A stretch of 64,000 nucleotides of DNA from Aristolochia californica. Lineage: Eukaryota > Streptophyta > Magnoliopsida > Piperales > Aristolochiaceae. Each line of letters begins with the position of its first letter. Positions within the stretch are counted from its first letter, which is position 1. The notes below the pieces were generated by a model, which was given only the letters and a program-made list of their open reading frames with translations, ran no database searches and had not been told where the DNA came from. This document shows, piece after piece, positions 47,500 through 58,599 of this stretch. The stretch spans positions 62,001 to 126,000 of the forward strand of contig JARWKL010000042.1 in NCBI GenBank assembly GCA_029961685.1, given 5' to 3'. Position numbers and translations under genes: made by a program.

Positions 47500-48530
47500 C
47501 CACCAGCTAAACCCCCAAGTTCAGAAGGCTCATCCTCTAGATTTAATCAATAAGGACAAGAATTTATTACTTTTGCTAATAAAAAAATAGTAATGTTTCC
47601 TAGGTCAAATATTACCTTTAAGACTCTACCTCATATTAATGTCTCTAGGGAAGAGCAATGTTTATTAGAAAGAATTCCTAAGGATCAGAAATATTTTCTT
47701 GCCAGTTTAAACGGTCTTTCGGATTTTTTTACCTAGAAACAAACAAGTTTTAATTTTTATGTAGTTTTTAAAGGAAAGACTCCAGGGGTTTTCCACACAT
47801 GGACAAAAGTAGCATATAGTATTTAGAATTTTCCACATCCAGTTTACACAGGTTTTTAACAATTTACAAGAAGCCTTAGAAGCTGTCAAACTGACCATTG
47901 GCACTAATTACCAAGTCAGCTATTCTGCAGCCAAAGATACTTCTAGAATAATTTTATGTGACCATTGTGAAACTCTTGTCAAAACCATAGAGAGATTAAA
48001 TAGTAAATTCAGAAAGCAGAGAGAGAAAAATGAGTTCCAAAAAGAATATACAGACCAACTGGAAGCAGAAAATAGAATACTCAGGGCAAAGCTCACGGGT
48101 AATTTTTGTACCCAACCAGCCATTGATGGGGGGATAACCATCAACTAGCCCATCTCAAATGACAGATGGTAAAGGCAAATTAAGTCCGTTAATGGCTAGG
48201 CATTTGACAAAAATGCCTCTCACTGGTGGGGATAAATCACCAACTAGTCCGTCACAAACGACTGACGGTAAAGACACATCAAGTCCGTTGATGGCTGGGC
48301 ATTTGCCAAAAATTCTAGGAGACAAATCAAAGACCAGACCAGATGAGGTAAGAGACTTAATGAAAGAATTATTTGACAAATTTATAAGAGATCAAGGATA
48401 CCATATAGAAAAAGAAACAGACAAAGAAATTATAAACTCATAAGGTACAGTGTTATTAACAGGAGGAAGACGAAGACTATTCCTTTGATGATGAAGCAAT
48501 ACAAAATATGATAAATGCCAACAAAGATTG
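47500..48530 (+). pseudogene. Second-lineage pararetrovirus TAV pseudogene
   Basis: Co-linear with the TAV at 20187-21215 but clearly diverged at the base level, so it comes from a related lineage or an older insertion. Recognisable parts in order: TFKTLP segment (about 47610), KDQKYFLASLNGLS (about 47685), viroplasmin signature FYVVFKGK-TPGVFH (about 47755-47805), the CDHC-type motif (about 47960), coiled coil and Ser/Pro linker. Stops and frameshifts break it at least at about 47554, 47735, 47824 and 47857. The linker is tandemly duplicated. It starts at the satellite boundary; no Pol precedes it. Confidence 0.78.
48121..48312 (+). repeat. Tandem duplication (about 96 bp) of TAV linker
   Basis: Two units, each with a GGGGATAA-CACCAACTAG part, GACTGACGGTAAAG and AAGTCCGTT(G/A)ATGGCT...GCATTTG.CAAAAAT, diverged from each other. 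The main-cluster TAV has one unit at the equivalent place. Confidence 0.7.
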
Positions 48531-48574
48531 AACAAAAAAGGTGCCAGAAAGTAAGAATGACAAAATATAGCAAG

Positions 48575-48690
48575 ATTGAGATATAAAGCAAGACTTGACA
48601 AAAAAACAAGATTGACAGAGATATAAAGCAAGACATGACAAAAAGCACAAGATAAGCCAGATTGACAGAGATATAAAGCAAGCACGAGAT
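48575..48690 (+). repeat. Short tandem repeats upstream of second-lineage promoter
   Basis: Two to three units of GATTGACAGAGATATAAAGC and CAAGACATGACAAAAA. They sit between TAV and TATA like the repeats in the main cluster, but with different sequence. Confidence 0.65.
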
Positions 48691-48929
48691 AAGCCAGAAG
48701 GTCAGAAGAATCCAAGAAAAACCATAAGGACAGAAGAATCCAAGGAGACCAGGCAAATAAGATAATCCTCAACAAGAAACCCACTCACCTGTACAAACCC
48801 ACCTAGCTCATAGTTTATAAAACCTCTTGTATAGCCCACCGTTCTCCGCCCACCATTTTTCGCCAAACCATTTATGTGTAAAATTAGTAGGCAACTAGCT
48901 GAAAGATACCGACAAAATGTCATTGAAGA

Positions 48930-49055
48930 TGGGGCCCACTGAGCACCCTGGTGATGTGTTGATCGGGACTCAAACGCTATAAATATGCCTTCGTTGTAAC
49001 ATTCAGATCATCGAATGAAAATATCAATTCTCCCATTTCTTGTATCACTCAGGAA
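48930..49055 (+). promoter_or_regulatory. Second-lineage pararetrovirus promoter, truncated
   Basis: GATGGGGCCCACTGAGCACC (about 48932) matches the conserved block of the main cluster, followed by TATAAATA at 48978-48985. The sequence ends about 70 bp later at a minus-strand copia element, so leader and primer site are absent. Confidence 0.65.
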
Positions 49056-49820
49056 GATTTATTTACTCCCACTGAACTTATGATATGCATAGTCATCAAC
49101 AATATTCGCCTCAAAACCGTACGAGGTTATGACTTGATGGAACTTGTGACACCATTGAGTGCAAGCCTGTTTGAGACCATAGATGGATTTTTTCAATTTA
49201 CAAACCATAGACTTTGGATCACTAGATACAAAGTTTTCTGGTTGTACCATATAAATCATCTCATCAATGTTTCCATTGAGAAACGTAGTTTTGACATCCA
49301 TCTGATGTAGCTCTAGATCTAAATGAGCCACTAGTGCCATTATTGTTCTAAAAGAGTCTTTCGAAGATACCAGAGAGAAAGTCTCTTTATATACCTTGCC
49401 TTTGAGTAAAGTCTTTAGCGACTAGACATGCCTTATATCTCTCAACATTGCCCTTTGTATCCCTCTTGGTTTTAAATATCCATTCACAACCAATGGGCTT
49501 CGCACCTTTAGGCAACTCGATGAGATCCCAAACGTAATTTTCATTCATAGACTTCATCTCATCCTTCATGGCATCAATCCACTTTTGAGAGTTAGAACTG
49601 CGCAAGGCTTGACAGAAGTTAATCGATCATCTTTTGTCAATCTGACGCCATCCTCATGTTCTTGGAGAAATATGATATAATCATCTAGAATCGCATTTCT
49701 CCTCTCCCTAGTGGATCTCCTTAATGGCACTTCTTGAGGTTGTTGATTTTGTTCTAAAGGCGATGCTTACGGAAGAATCTCATTGTTGTCTTGATCTGGA
49801 ACAATGTCAGGAATTGGAGC
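49056..49820 (-). pseudogene. Ty1/copia reverse transcriptase fragment (minus strand)
   Basis: On the minus strand 49605-49387 reads WIDAMKDEMKSMNENYVWDL and PIGCEWIFKTKRDTKG, the classic copia RT start. 49340-49059 reads MDVKTTFLNGNIDE and SIYGLKQACTQW. The two parts are in different frames with about 45 bp between. It stops before the YVDD box at about 49056, where pararetroviral promoter sequence abuts, so the 3' part (rest of RT, RNase H, 3' LTR) is missing. Degraded and inactive. Confidence 0.85.
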
Positions 49821-50470
49821 CTAAACATTGTCCTCTAGTGCCTGAATTGTGTCTTGAACAACAATAGGTATAGAGACCTGATCACCGTCAATAACAGATT
49901 CTTTTTCAAAGACAACATTCATTATGTTTTCTTCCCCTCGAAACTCAATATCCTCAAGGAATCTCGTATTTCCCGTTTCAAAGAAGGATCTTGATGTGGG
50001 ATCGTAAAACTTATAGCCCCGAGAGTGTTCAACGTAATCAATGAAATAACAGCTAATCGTCCTTGAGTCCAGTTTTCCTTCATGTGGCATATAAGGCCGC
50101 GCCTCAGCTGGACAACCCCAAATGTGCAAGTGCCTAATGCTAGGCTTCTTGCCTGTCCAAAGCTCATAGGGGGTTTTGGTAACTGCTTTGCTCGGTACCC
50201 TGTTAAGGATGTACATTGCTGTCTTTAAAGCTTCTCCATAAAGTGACTCTGGCAAAGAGGAATGACTGATCATACTCCTTACCATATCTTTGAGAATTCC
50301 GTTTCGTGTTGGGTTTGCCCGACATGGTGTATTACGAAACAATTCCACACACTTTGAGGAAAATCGCGAAGGATCCTAGACGTTGTTTTCCTGATCCATC
50401 ATATCTTTTGTAGTATTCACTACCATGGTCGAATTTGACAGCTTTTATTCTTATTCTGAGAAGATCCTTC
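49821..50470 (-). pseudogene. Ty1/copia integrase C-terminal fragment (minus strand)
   Basis: Reads KAVKFDHGSEYYKRYDG at about 50430, then [40 protein letters not shown] and [14 protein letters not shown], which are standard copia integrase and post-integrase sequences. 49821-50348 is an open frame of 175 codons; the upstream part is in another frame. The HHCC zinc-binding part and first catalytic Asp are absent because gag joins almost directly at about 50470. Confidence 0.85.
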
Positions 50471-51130
50471 AGCAACATCATTACCTCTTCTTCTTCTTCT
50501 TATTTTGAGAGGTCGAGGCCAAGTGAGCACTTTCAGTCTTATCCTTCTGCTGCCTCTCTTCCTCTTACGCACAGTGAGATATAAGCTCATTTAGGGACCA
50601 TTTGTCCTTATGAGTGTTATAACTCACTTTGAATTGTCCAAAGTTTATAGGAAGATATATCAAAACCAAGTGCACGAGCAAGTCCTTAGACAACTCCAAC
50701 TTAAGTGACTTGAGTTTTGACGCGAGATGAGACATTTCTATTATGTACTCCCTTATGTTCCCTTTGCCTTTATACTTCATCGAAACGAGTTTAGCCAAAG
50801 GCTACTTGCCTCCGACTTTTCGTTCTTGGCAAAATATTCCTCAATTTCCTCTAGGAACTTCTTGGCGCTCTTGCTCACAGTCATAGAGCCCTAAATGCCT
50901 CCAAAATTGAGTGTTTCATGATCATCAAGCACATCCAGTTGGAGCACTCCCAATTCTTAATTTTCACCTCATTGAGGTTTTCCAAAGTAGAAGTGGGTTG
51001 TTCCGCTCGAAGTGCAAGATCTAAATCCATACAATCGAGGGCAATTTCTACGGTATTTTTCCATGCCTTCAATTTTGTCCCACTCAGCATTGGAACATTG
51101 CTTATTTCAGCAGTAACATTCGTAGTAGCA
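50471..51130 (-). pseudogene. Ty1/copia gag fragment (minus strand)
   Basis: Minus-strand frames contain VPMLSGTKLKAWKNTVEIAL (about 51090-51030), then KGNIREYIIEMSHLASKLK and YNTHKDKWSLNELISHC (50798-50565), i.e. a copia Gag (UBN2-like). Frameshifts separate the parts at about 50880 and 50800. A Lys-rich stretch near 50490 follows, but the CCHC knuckle and protease are missing, so an internal deletion joins Gag to integrase. Confidence 0.82.
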
Positions 51131-52244
51131 GCAACATAAATTGTATATAGAACAAAATAAACAAGCATACTCACATTAACTAGCATGTCATATAAATAAA
51201 AATAAGATATGTACAAACAATCCAAATTGGGGACCCATCTCAAGATACCTAATACAACATTAATTTCTAGTCTTTGAACAGAGAAATTAATTGTAAGTGG
51301 TATTCTCAGTGCAATGATCAAATACTGATAATCAGTTCTGTCAATCAATAGTCTTTCTTTGGACCGACTATTGTTCAAATGAAAAGTCTTTATAATTGTC
51401 ACACATTTATCATCATAGGCACATTGTTGATTTGGCCAAATTATGTCTTCATTTAGGCCGATCATAGTTTGCATAAATAAATCCGCACAAACATCTATGT
51501 ATTTTTAGTCAAATTAATCTACACTACAGAGGTTACTTTGGCAACATGTAGCTTCAATCAATTTAATTAAAATACTAGACCAATTGCTTAAAAACAATAG
51601 GAATTTTCATGATTGAAAAATCAACTTAAATACGCACATTAAATAACTATATGTGCATGCATAAAATATTCACATGAATGAAAATTGCATAAAAACATAT
51701 TCTATAATTTCTGAAATTTAATATATATAATATTGTTATCCAACAGAAACACACGTATCTGAGCTGGCCTACCGGTCTTCTGCGTTAAACGCAATAGCTT
51801 GCGCGCAGGTTCGAATCCCCGCAGGTGCAAAAATCCCATTTTTTAGAGCCGAGCCGGCTCTATCCTCTCTCGGGCGAGCCAGATCAACCCGTCTGAGTCG
51901 ACTTGAACCGTCTAATTCGGCCCTTGATATCTGAGTCGTGCCAACCCGTCTGACTCGTCTCATCCCTCGGCGAATCATCCCAATCGGTCCGAGTTGACTC
52001 AGTTGAGTGACTCGTACCGAGTTGACTCCGTTGAGTGACTCATCTTCGGTTTTCACCGTTGGCCCTCTACCGGATGTCTGACTCCTATCTGACGTTGGCA
52101 CTTGCGTTCAACAGGGACGCCGGCCGACGCACAGAACCGAACTGAGTTTCGTGGAGAACGACGCACACAACGTCAGGGCTGTACAAAACCATCGTTTTCC
52201 TCCACGGAGCTCCTCCATTCCAATCCCAATAATCTAACAGTAAT
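51131..52244 (-). other. Copia 5' untranslated region with GC-rich pocket
   Basis: No convincing gene. 51840-52130 is GC-richer with recurring GAGTCG/GACTC words and a 28-bp tandem pair (GAGTTGACTC.GTTGAGTGAC at 51991 and 52019). GCAGGTTCGAATCCCC at about 51806 is a tRNA B-box-like sequence, perhaps a SINE head. Confidence 0.45.
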
Positions 52245-52259
52245 GTTGCTCTTATACCA
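52245..52259 (-). promoter_or_regulatory. Degenerate tRNA-Met primer-binding site of minus-strand copia
   Basis: GTTGCTCTTATACCA reads TGGTATAAGAGCAAC on the minus strand, one change from TGGTATCAGAGC, 2-3 bp inside the LTR end at 52262. Confidence 0.65.
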
Positions 52260-52261
52260 CT

Positions 52262-52719
52262 TGTTCGAAAAACATTAATCTTAAATCATAATCCAAAATT
52301 TTTATCATGCCAGAATATTAGGATTCGGGATATATACCTGGATCTATTCCGAAATTTTGTCTTTCTTATGCAGAATTAATGTGACGAACAGAAGAATGAA
52401 GAATGGTTTGATGACCTTCCTCAACTAAATCACCTTTATTCGACTACGGGACCGTCGTGACTCTTCCGAATGGGGAGAAGAGAAACCGTGTTCGATGTAG
52501 TGTATTGGGGACCACAACCCTGATGTTTTATTTATATTGTTTAATTAGGGTTCCCATAATTCCCTAATTAAGACAATATGGGTATCCACTCAATTGGCCC
52601 ATATTCATTCTTTAACAGTCTATGGGTTTACCAAAATTAGACCACTTAATTTTAGCCCATATTAAAATATAATTGAATAAAATATGTTACCCAACTTAAG
52701 AAACGTGAGTTTCCTAACA
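52262..52719 (-). mobile_element. 5' LTR of the minus-strand copia element
   Basis: Begins TGTTCGAAAAACATTAATC next to the primer site and probably ends at TTTCCTAACA (52719), giving TG...CA ends and about 458 bp. The outer end is chosen by the terminal dinucleotide and a TTAGG-type end only; no target duplication can be checked because the other end of the element is lost. Confidence 0.45.
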
Positions 52720-54254
52720 TATTTGTCTCCACCGGTCCGACACGGGCCTGAAGACTTGGAAACTCAGACCACCCCTGGCGTCTCTTCTTCTACATTGCTT
52801 TCTCGTGCCTTAGCGCTAGACGACACTGGCAGACCGCCGTTGCCTGACATGGACACGACTTAACAAGAACAGAAACAGAGGCGGGAAAGGCGATTTTGGG
52901 GGAAGATGTGATGTGAGACTACTTTATATAGTAATTCCTACTTGGGTGGAACATGAAATGTGGCCTAGCCTGATTATGGCCCACATTAAGAGTTCTTTCT
53001 CATAAATGCAAGGGCCCCGTGGACGCTAGATCTTCCGTCATTAGGAAATTAAATTGATAAGAGAAAATTATTTTAAAATTTCCAAGTTGAAAATGTGAAT
53101 TCAATTTTATCAATTTTTTTTTAACATTTGAGATTGCTCAGAAAATAATTAAAAAACTAATCCCAACTATTAACAGTAATCCGACTATCATATAACAAAT
53201 ATGAAAATAAATTATTGGAAAAATATAGAAGTAATTAATTTTTTATTATTTATTATTTTCATGGTTAATAACCAAAAAAAACCATTTTTATTCTTTAATG
53301 TCATTTTTCCTTAGATGCAACTTATATCAATTGATTGTGATAATATTTACATTTTCCAACGAACGGACCTCAATTAAGAAGAAAAACCAAGAACCATCAC
53401 CAAGCAAAAATAAATAAATAGTTGTTGAACAAGTTTAAAACACACAAATAAAAAGAGAAGAAGACTTGGCGGAAAAGAGAAAATTAGCTCTCAAAAGTTG
53501 AACTTTGGAAAACAATGTAAACGAACTTTCCTATGCATAAAACAAAAAATGAATAGCTAAACTATAATAGAAAACCTGATTTGCTACATAGATGAATTAT
53601 CATCAATCAATGGATTTCAATGGGGGACGGAGTTTTACCATCCCCCCCCCCCCCCCATGGCATGTACTTCCTGCCAGTGACATGTCCGGATACGGAGGTC
53701 CGAGTAGCTTCTCATGAATTGTTTTGCCATTTCGACCTGGAAACGGTTAGGTAGTAGCCGGTCGAGGTGTGTCTAGAAGGTTTTGACATAGTTCAAGACG
53801 TAATCCCATCTCCCACAAGTTCAACCCAACAGATTGTTCTTTCAATTCATACATAATTTCGTCCAACTGATACACCATCGGGAGTGCCTATAGTGGAACA
53901 GTAGTGCAAATGCTCTCTCAGGGTAACTTTGCATCCTTCTCTGCCCTTTCGAATGCACAGTTCCATATCTTGGCCTCCCTTCCAATTTACAATTTTGGTG
54001 TTAGAAACGAGACGAAGAGAAACAACATATTGTAAACTAAGTCAATAGGTGGAAGAAATTAGGATACCATCAATTGTAGTAAGCCAAAATTGGGTAGATG
54101 GTGGTGATCGTGGTGAGAGCATTCTAGAAATCCATAGAGTTAGCAAAATTGATAATATCCCATGGGCTCTTGAAGCCCATGAAAACCTTCCACCTAGTTT
54201 TATTTTTTAAGTTACTTATCTTATTTTGTTAATTGAAAAATCTAAATAAAACTA
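52720..54254. other. AT-rich intergenic DNA, no gene recognised
   Basis: No ORF above 60 codons with recognisable content. 53642-53656 is a run of 15 C. 53680-54010 is somewhat GC-richer and may be an old retroelement remnant on the minus strand, but I could not assign it. Confidence 0.5.
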
Positions 54255-54345
54255 TCTTAAGAAAGAAAGTCAAAATAGAGAAAAATAAAATATAGAAAGA
54301 AAAGGAGAAATTTATAAAGAAAAATGAACTTTAGAAATAATTGGG
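54255..54345 (-). repeat. Isolated satellite fragment
   Basis: GAAAGAAAGTCAAAATAGAG, AAATATAGAAAGAAAAGG, ending with AATGAACTTTAGAAATAAT, the same diagnostic variant as at about 1575, over 6 kb from the main array. Confidence 0.7.
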
Positions 54346-54375
54346 GGGTTAGTCAACATTTACAACTACTTCAAC

Positions 54376-54423
54376 TTCATTTGAATGATCTAATTCAAAT
54401 TCATTTGAATGATCTAATTCAAC
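54376..54423. repeat. 24-bp tandem duplication
   Basis: TTCATTTGAATGATCTAATT is repeated twice head to tail, followed by a related TTCAACTTCAAG. Confidence 0.8.
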
Positions 54424-54673
54424 TTCAAGTTGGGTGTTAGTGTGGACGAGTTCAAATGTATTGAAAAACAGTTTCCAGTGTTAGTGCCCCAGAATGAGAA
54501 ATATAACCAAAACAAGAGAATTAGTAACTAGTAATAATATACTTAAATAGAACATATATACCTAAACACCAAATTAACCAAAACAAACATGATTACTATA
54601 CTAATAAGTAATCTAATGTAGAATTAAAATATACTAATATACTTATTAATTAAATAAGATTTTATATTAATTA

Positions 54674-55108
54674 TGTTAGGAATTAGACGCCTTAATTCCA
54701 AACTAATGAGAGCAATAATAATAAATACGGAAGAAGGGAAAAAAAAGCACAAAAAAGCCCCTATGAAGATGAAATACTTTACAAGAGAAATCACACACTT
54801 ATAGGTGTATTTTTTTAACCTCTCGGGCTGCAACTCGAGATGCTCAGTATAAGATGATAAAACCCTAAAAGCAACCCCCCTCATTTATAAAGAGAAAATT
54901 AGGGCAACTACATTATAAGAGTGAAATTCCAAAATTGCCCATAATAAAATAATAGTTAATATATCATGGACCCAGCAGGGGCTCAGCCCCCTACATCCCC
55001 GGGAGGAGGGCTTACCACCCCCCTTCCAACACCCACAACGACCTAACCGTGCAAGTCGATCCATGACCAACTCAACGTAGGGCGTTAATTAGGCTCCACA
55101 ACTAAACA
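54674..55108 (-). mobile_element. Solo LTR, 435 bp, TSD AATTA
   Basis: Starts TGTTAGGAATTAGACGCC and ends CAACTAAACA, flanked by AATTA at 54669-54673 and 55109-55113. A TATAAA-type box read on the minus strand (from TTTATAAAG near 54890) suggests minus orientation. No internal domain remains, so this is a solo LTR left by recombination. Confidence 0.8.
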
Positions 55109-55113
55109 AATTA

Positions 55114-55582
55114 ATGATTGCATTTTTTTGCACAATAATACAGTAATTACGTGTGACAATTAATTGTGCATTGATTAATTACAAAAAACAATCCACTAAT
55201 AATACTCTGATTGTTTCCTAAATATCATGTAGTTTTATTATCCCAACTCGAGGAAGTACTTAAAATTATAATTTCTAATTTTTATATTTTTTATTTAGTG
55301 TGTGTAGTCCATATTTATTTATATTAATGTTGTAAAATTTAATTCAATTTATAAAAAATAAACAAAAATTTATTTAATTGAAAATCAATTAAAATTGAGA
55401 ATAAATAGAAGTATTTCTATCATTATATGATTCTATCCAAAACTAACTCTAAGATTTCCGAACCCTCAACATTCATCTGCTTCTCACCGTAAGAATCTGT
55501 CATTCGGTGGCTCCTCATTTCTCTCAAAGTTGGTTCGTCTCTGAACACAAAACACCTCTGGGAGGAGGTGAAACTCTTTGCA

Positions 55583-55618
<36 letters not shown>

Positions 55619-55664
55619 TTTATTGTCCATTAAATCAATTAGCTCGGCCATCTGGATCTCTGCC
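55114..55664 (+). other. AT-rich flank and possible 5' UTR with 33-G run
   Basis: 55114-55430 is AT-rich without ORFs. 55430-55582 is more mixed and pyrimidine-rich, like a plant 5' UTR. 55583-55615 is 33 consecutive G. Confidence 0.5.
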
Positions 55665-55816
55665 ATGTCGAAGATGAAACACCTCCTTCGAAAGCTGCAT
55701 ATCGGTGGCAACATCTCCGTCACACCCTCTGCCTCCTCTTTGTCATCTTTTGTAGGTCAAGAGTCATCGGTGGCTTCTTCATTTTCCTCCGTGTTGTCTA
55801 CTAATTTGGAGCTAGG
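55665..55816 (+). pseudogene. Possible N-terminal exon fragment of a Raf-like MAPKKK
   Basis: The ATG at 55665 opens MSKMKHLLRKLHIGG, which I recognise from the N-termini of plant Raf-like kinases of the EDR1/SIS8/CTR1-like group, followed by a Ser-rich stretch. The similarity stops within about 50 residues and no kinase domain follows in the window. Downstream comes charged low-complexity sequence and a copia element. It could be an exon cut off by insertion or a captured gene fragment. Recognition rests on a short motif from memory. Confidence 0.4.
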
Positions 55817-56098
55817 ATGGCTGACAATGACGTAGAATTGAGAAGGAACGGGGTGGAGGCCGAGAGGGAGAAGAGAGAGAGGGAGGCCGAGAGGAGGGGA
55901 GTCGCGAGAGGGAGAAGAGAGACAAGAAGGAGAAGCAAGAGGGAGGCTGAGAAGGATAAGGGAGTGCAAGACGAAGAAGCTGAGAGGAAAAAGAGAGTGG
56001 AGAGAAAGAAAAAAAAATTTCAGGAGGAAGAGGGGCATCCCAAAAACTTTAAGTGGATGACACGCAAAAAGGGGTGGATTCCAAATTCCATAGTTTAA
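55817..56098 (+). other. Highly charged open frame, unrecognised
   Basis: 93 codons from ATG, rich in Glu, Arg and Lys (EAEREKREREAERRG), from purine-rich GAGAGGGAGA DNA. It runs into the copia remnant. Composition alone can explain the open frame, so I do not call it a gene. Confidence 0.25.
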
Positions 56099-57984
56099 GT
56101 TTGTGTCTCGGGATGTCACATTTTTTGAAGACTCTATATTATTCTGATAATGGTCCTCTAGGTTTATCTTCCATACCAGGTTCTCCTAAACCGGTTGTGC
56201 CCCATGCTGTAGAAACCACTCAACCCCCATAAACACTGGTTGACACCACACCTGCTAAGTTGTCGGATCCTAATGAGGTAAGTCCATCTTCTTTGATTAT
56301 TTTTGTCCTAGAATATGATACTAGTCCTATTGCTATTAAAAAAGAGCCCAGATCATGCACCATGTCTTCTACTTCGCATCCCATAACAAACTTTGTGTCT
56401 CATCATCGTCTATCCCCTGTTTGTTGTCAATTCTATCGGCTATTTCCTCCGAAAAAGTATTACAATCCTATCTGGAGGCTCTCAAACATCAACAGTGGAA
56501 GGCAGCAATTGATGAAGAAATGCAGCCTATTTATGAAAATCAAACATGGGCTCTAGTCCCCCTTCCTTCAGATAAGAAACCCGTGGGTTGCAAATGGGTA
56601 TTTACGATGAAACACAATCCGGATGGGTCTGTGGCTTGGTTGAAAGGTTGCCTTGTTGCTAAAGTCTATACACAATGTTATGGCGTTTTTTTATGAAGAA
56701 ACCTTCTCTCTAGTGGCTAAATTAAATTCGATACGTTTGTTATTATCTTTGGCAGCTAACTCTTCTTGGCAAGTCTATCAACTTAATGTAAAAAATGATT
56801 TTCTGAATGGGGATATAAAGGGGGACATTTATATGCTGCAACCACCTGGGTATGTGGTTGAGGGGGAGTCCTTATGTTGACTACAAAAATATATTTATAG
56901 TCTCAAACAGTCGCCTCATGCATGGTTTGAAAATTTTAGCCAAGCACTCATACGAGTCGGATTTCACAGATGCTCAAGAGATCACTCGGTCTTTATTAAA
57001 GATACACTGAAGGGCAAGGTAATTCTATATGTTGATGACATTATTATAACTGACAATGATCCCGAGGGCATCCAAAAGACAAAAGAAAGGATATGCACTG
57101 AATTCAAGACAAATATCTCAAACTGCTCAAATATTTTTTGGGTATTGAAGTACAACAATCCAGACATGGAATTATATTATCTCAAAGGAAATATGTCCTT
57201 GTGCTACTGGAGGAGACCGGAATGCTGGGATGTAGACCAGCAGAAACTCCTATGGACTCGAATACAAAAATTATGTGAAGGTACTAGAGAAGAAGTAGAT
57301 GTCGAAAAATATCAAAGATTGGTGGGAAGACTTATATATCTTGGCCTAACGAGGCTAGATATTTCATATACAGTTAGTGTGGTAAGTCAATATATGCACA
57401 AACCACAACTCAATCATTGGCAATCACTAGAACGGATATTACAATATCTGAAAGGAGCACCAAGAAGAAGCCTCCTCTATAAAAATCATGGACACTTCAA
57501 CATCGAAGGATTCTCAGATGTAGACTGGACTGGATCCCCGGATGAAAAAAAATATACTTTAGGATATTGTACGATGGTTGGAGGAAACTTGGTTACATGG
57601 AGGAGCAAGAAACATAATGTAGTTGCAAGGTTTAGTGTAGATTTAGAGTATAGAGCCATGGCACACACAGTCAGTGAACTCCTATGGATCAGATCTCTCC
57701 TAACTTAACTGGGTTTTTACAAAGAAGCTCCTATGAATCTATACTGTGATAATCAGGCTGCAATTTGCATCACTCCAAATCCAGTCTTCCGTGAGAGAAC
57801 AAAACATAAAGAAATAGATTGTCACTTCATACAAGAAAAATTCATTGTCGGCATCTTATCTCTCCAGCATATATCTTCATAGAACCAGGTTGCAGACATT
57901 CTCACCAAACCAATCACTCACAAAATTTTGTCCAACATTTGCAGTAAGCTAGGCATCTACGATGTTTTCTCACCCCCAGCTTGA
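56090..57984 (+). pseudogene. Ty1/copia Pol remnant: integrase end, RT, RNase H
   Basis: In order: VSRDVTFFED (about 56102), the segment after copia integrase; WKAAIDEEMQPIYENQTWAL (about 56498) and PVGCKWVF opening RT; QLNVKNDFLNGDI (about 56780); YVDD at 57028-57039; the DISYTVSVVSQYM and DVDWTGSPDEKK parts (57355-57550) of the RT tail and RNase H; and ADILTKP at 57892, ending at TGA 57982-57984. Frameshifts or stops occur at about 56690, 56878, 57130, 57706 and 57881. Gag, protease and most of integrase are absent. A purine tract (CGGGGAG) precedes the LTR at 57992, as expected for a polypurine tract. Confidence 0.88.
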
Positions 57985-57991
57985 CGGGGAG

Positions 57992-58599
57992 TGTTAAAAT
58001 GTGGGACCCACATGGCCCCACAAGCTGGTGGGACCCACCATGAGGTCGAGAGGTGTCAACAAGAGTCCTCATATAAAGTGGCTCTAGCTAAGAGATAAGG
58101 AACATGTGCTGGAATTAAATAGAAGATTTGAAGATCAAGTGGGACCCACAAAGATACCATGAGCTAGTATCTCTATCTACATGAGCTGGAAGATCATGTG
58201 GGACCTACATGATAAGACCAAGAGCTGGCTATCTAGCTTGATTCATGTCCTTAAAGAAGGTGTTTGTAGTTGAGTTAAATTAGTCTCTTAAATAGATAAT
58301 GTAATCTTATCATGATAGGCTTATCTTGGAGAGTTCTAGTTGGAATGTAATTAGGAGTCCTAAAATTACTTGTACATGGACTCTATCACCTCCTCAACCA
58401 TAAAAAGAGGTGATTGCAACTCTAAATTCATCAATCAAGTTTCTTATTTTTTTTCTTCTCTTTCATGTGAAGTGTTCTCTCTCTTCTCTCTTTTATTTTC
58501 CTTATCTTCTCTCCTTACCCGAGAGCTCTTCTCTTTTTCCTTTTTTTCTTTCTCTCTCCCCTTACTAGAGGTATTATTCATGGGATCCTAAATTCAAAA
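57992..58599 (+). mobile_element. 3' LTR of plus-strand copia element
   Basis: Begins TGTTAAAATGTGGGACCC right after the polypurine tract and ends CCTAAATTCAAAA. It shares GTGGGACCCACAAAGATACC and GGATCCTAAATTCAA with the solo LTRs at 62707 and 59483 (inverted). The expected CA end is altered. A satellite fragment abuts its 3' side. Confidence 0.8.

Noticed and set aside
48392..48784. Minus-strand 130-codon frame in the second-lineage intergenic region
   Set aside because: It overlaps the TAV tail and tandem repeats in antisense, has hydrophobic low-complexity content and no known motif.
51781..51830. A functional tRNA gene
   Set aside because: A B-box-like sequence is present but the T-stem pairing is poor and no cloverleaf could be drawn; at best a SINE relic.
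55817..56098. Charged 93-codon gene
   Set aside because: Purine-rich low-complexity DNA with no recognisable domain; it runs straight into a copia remnant.
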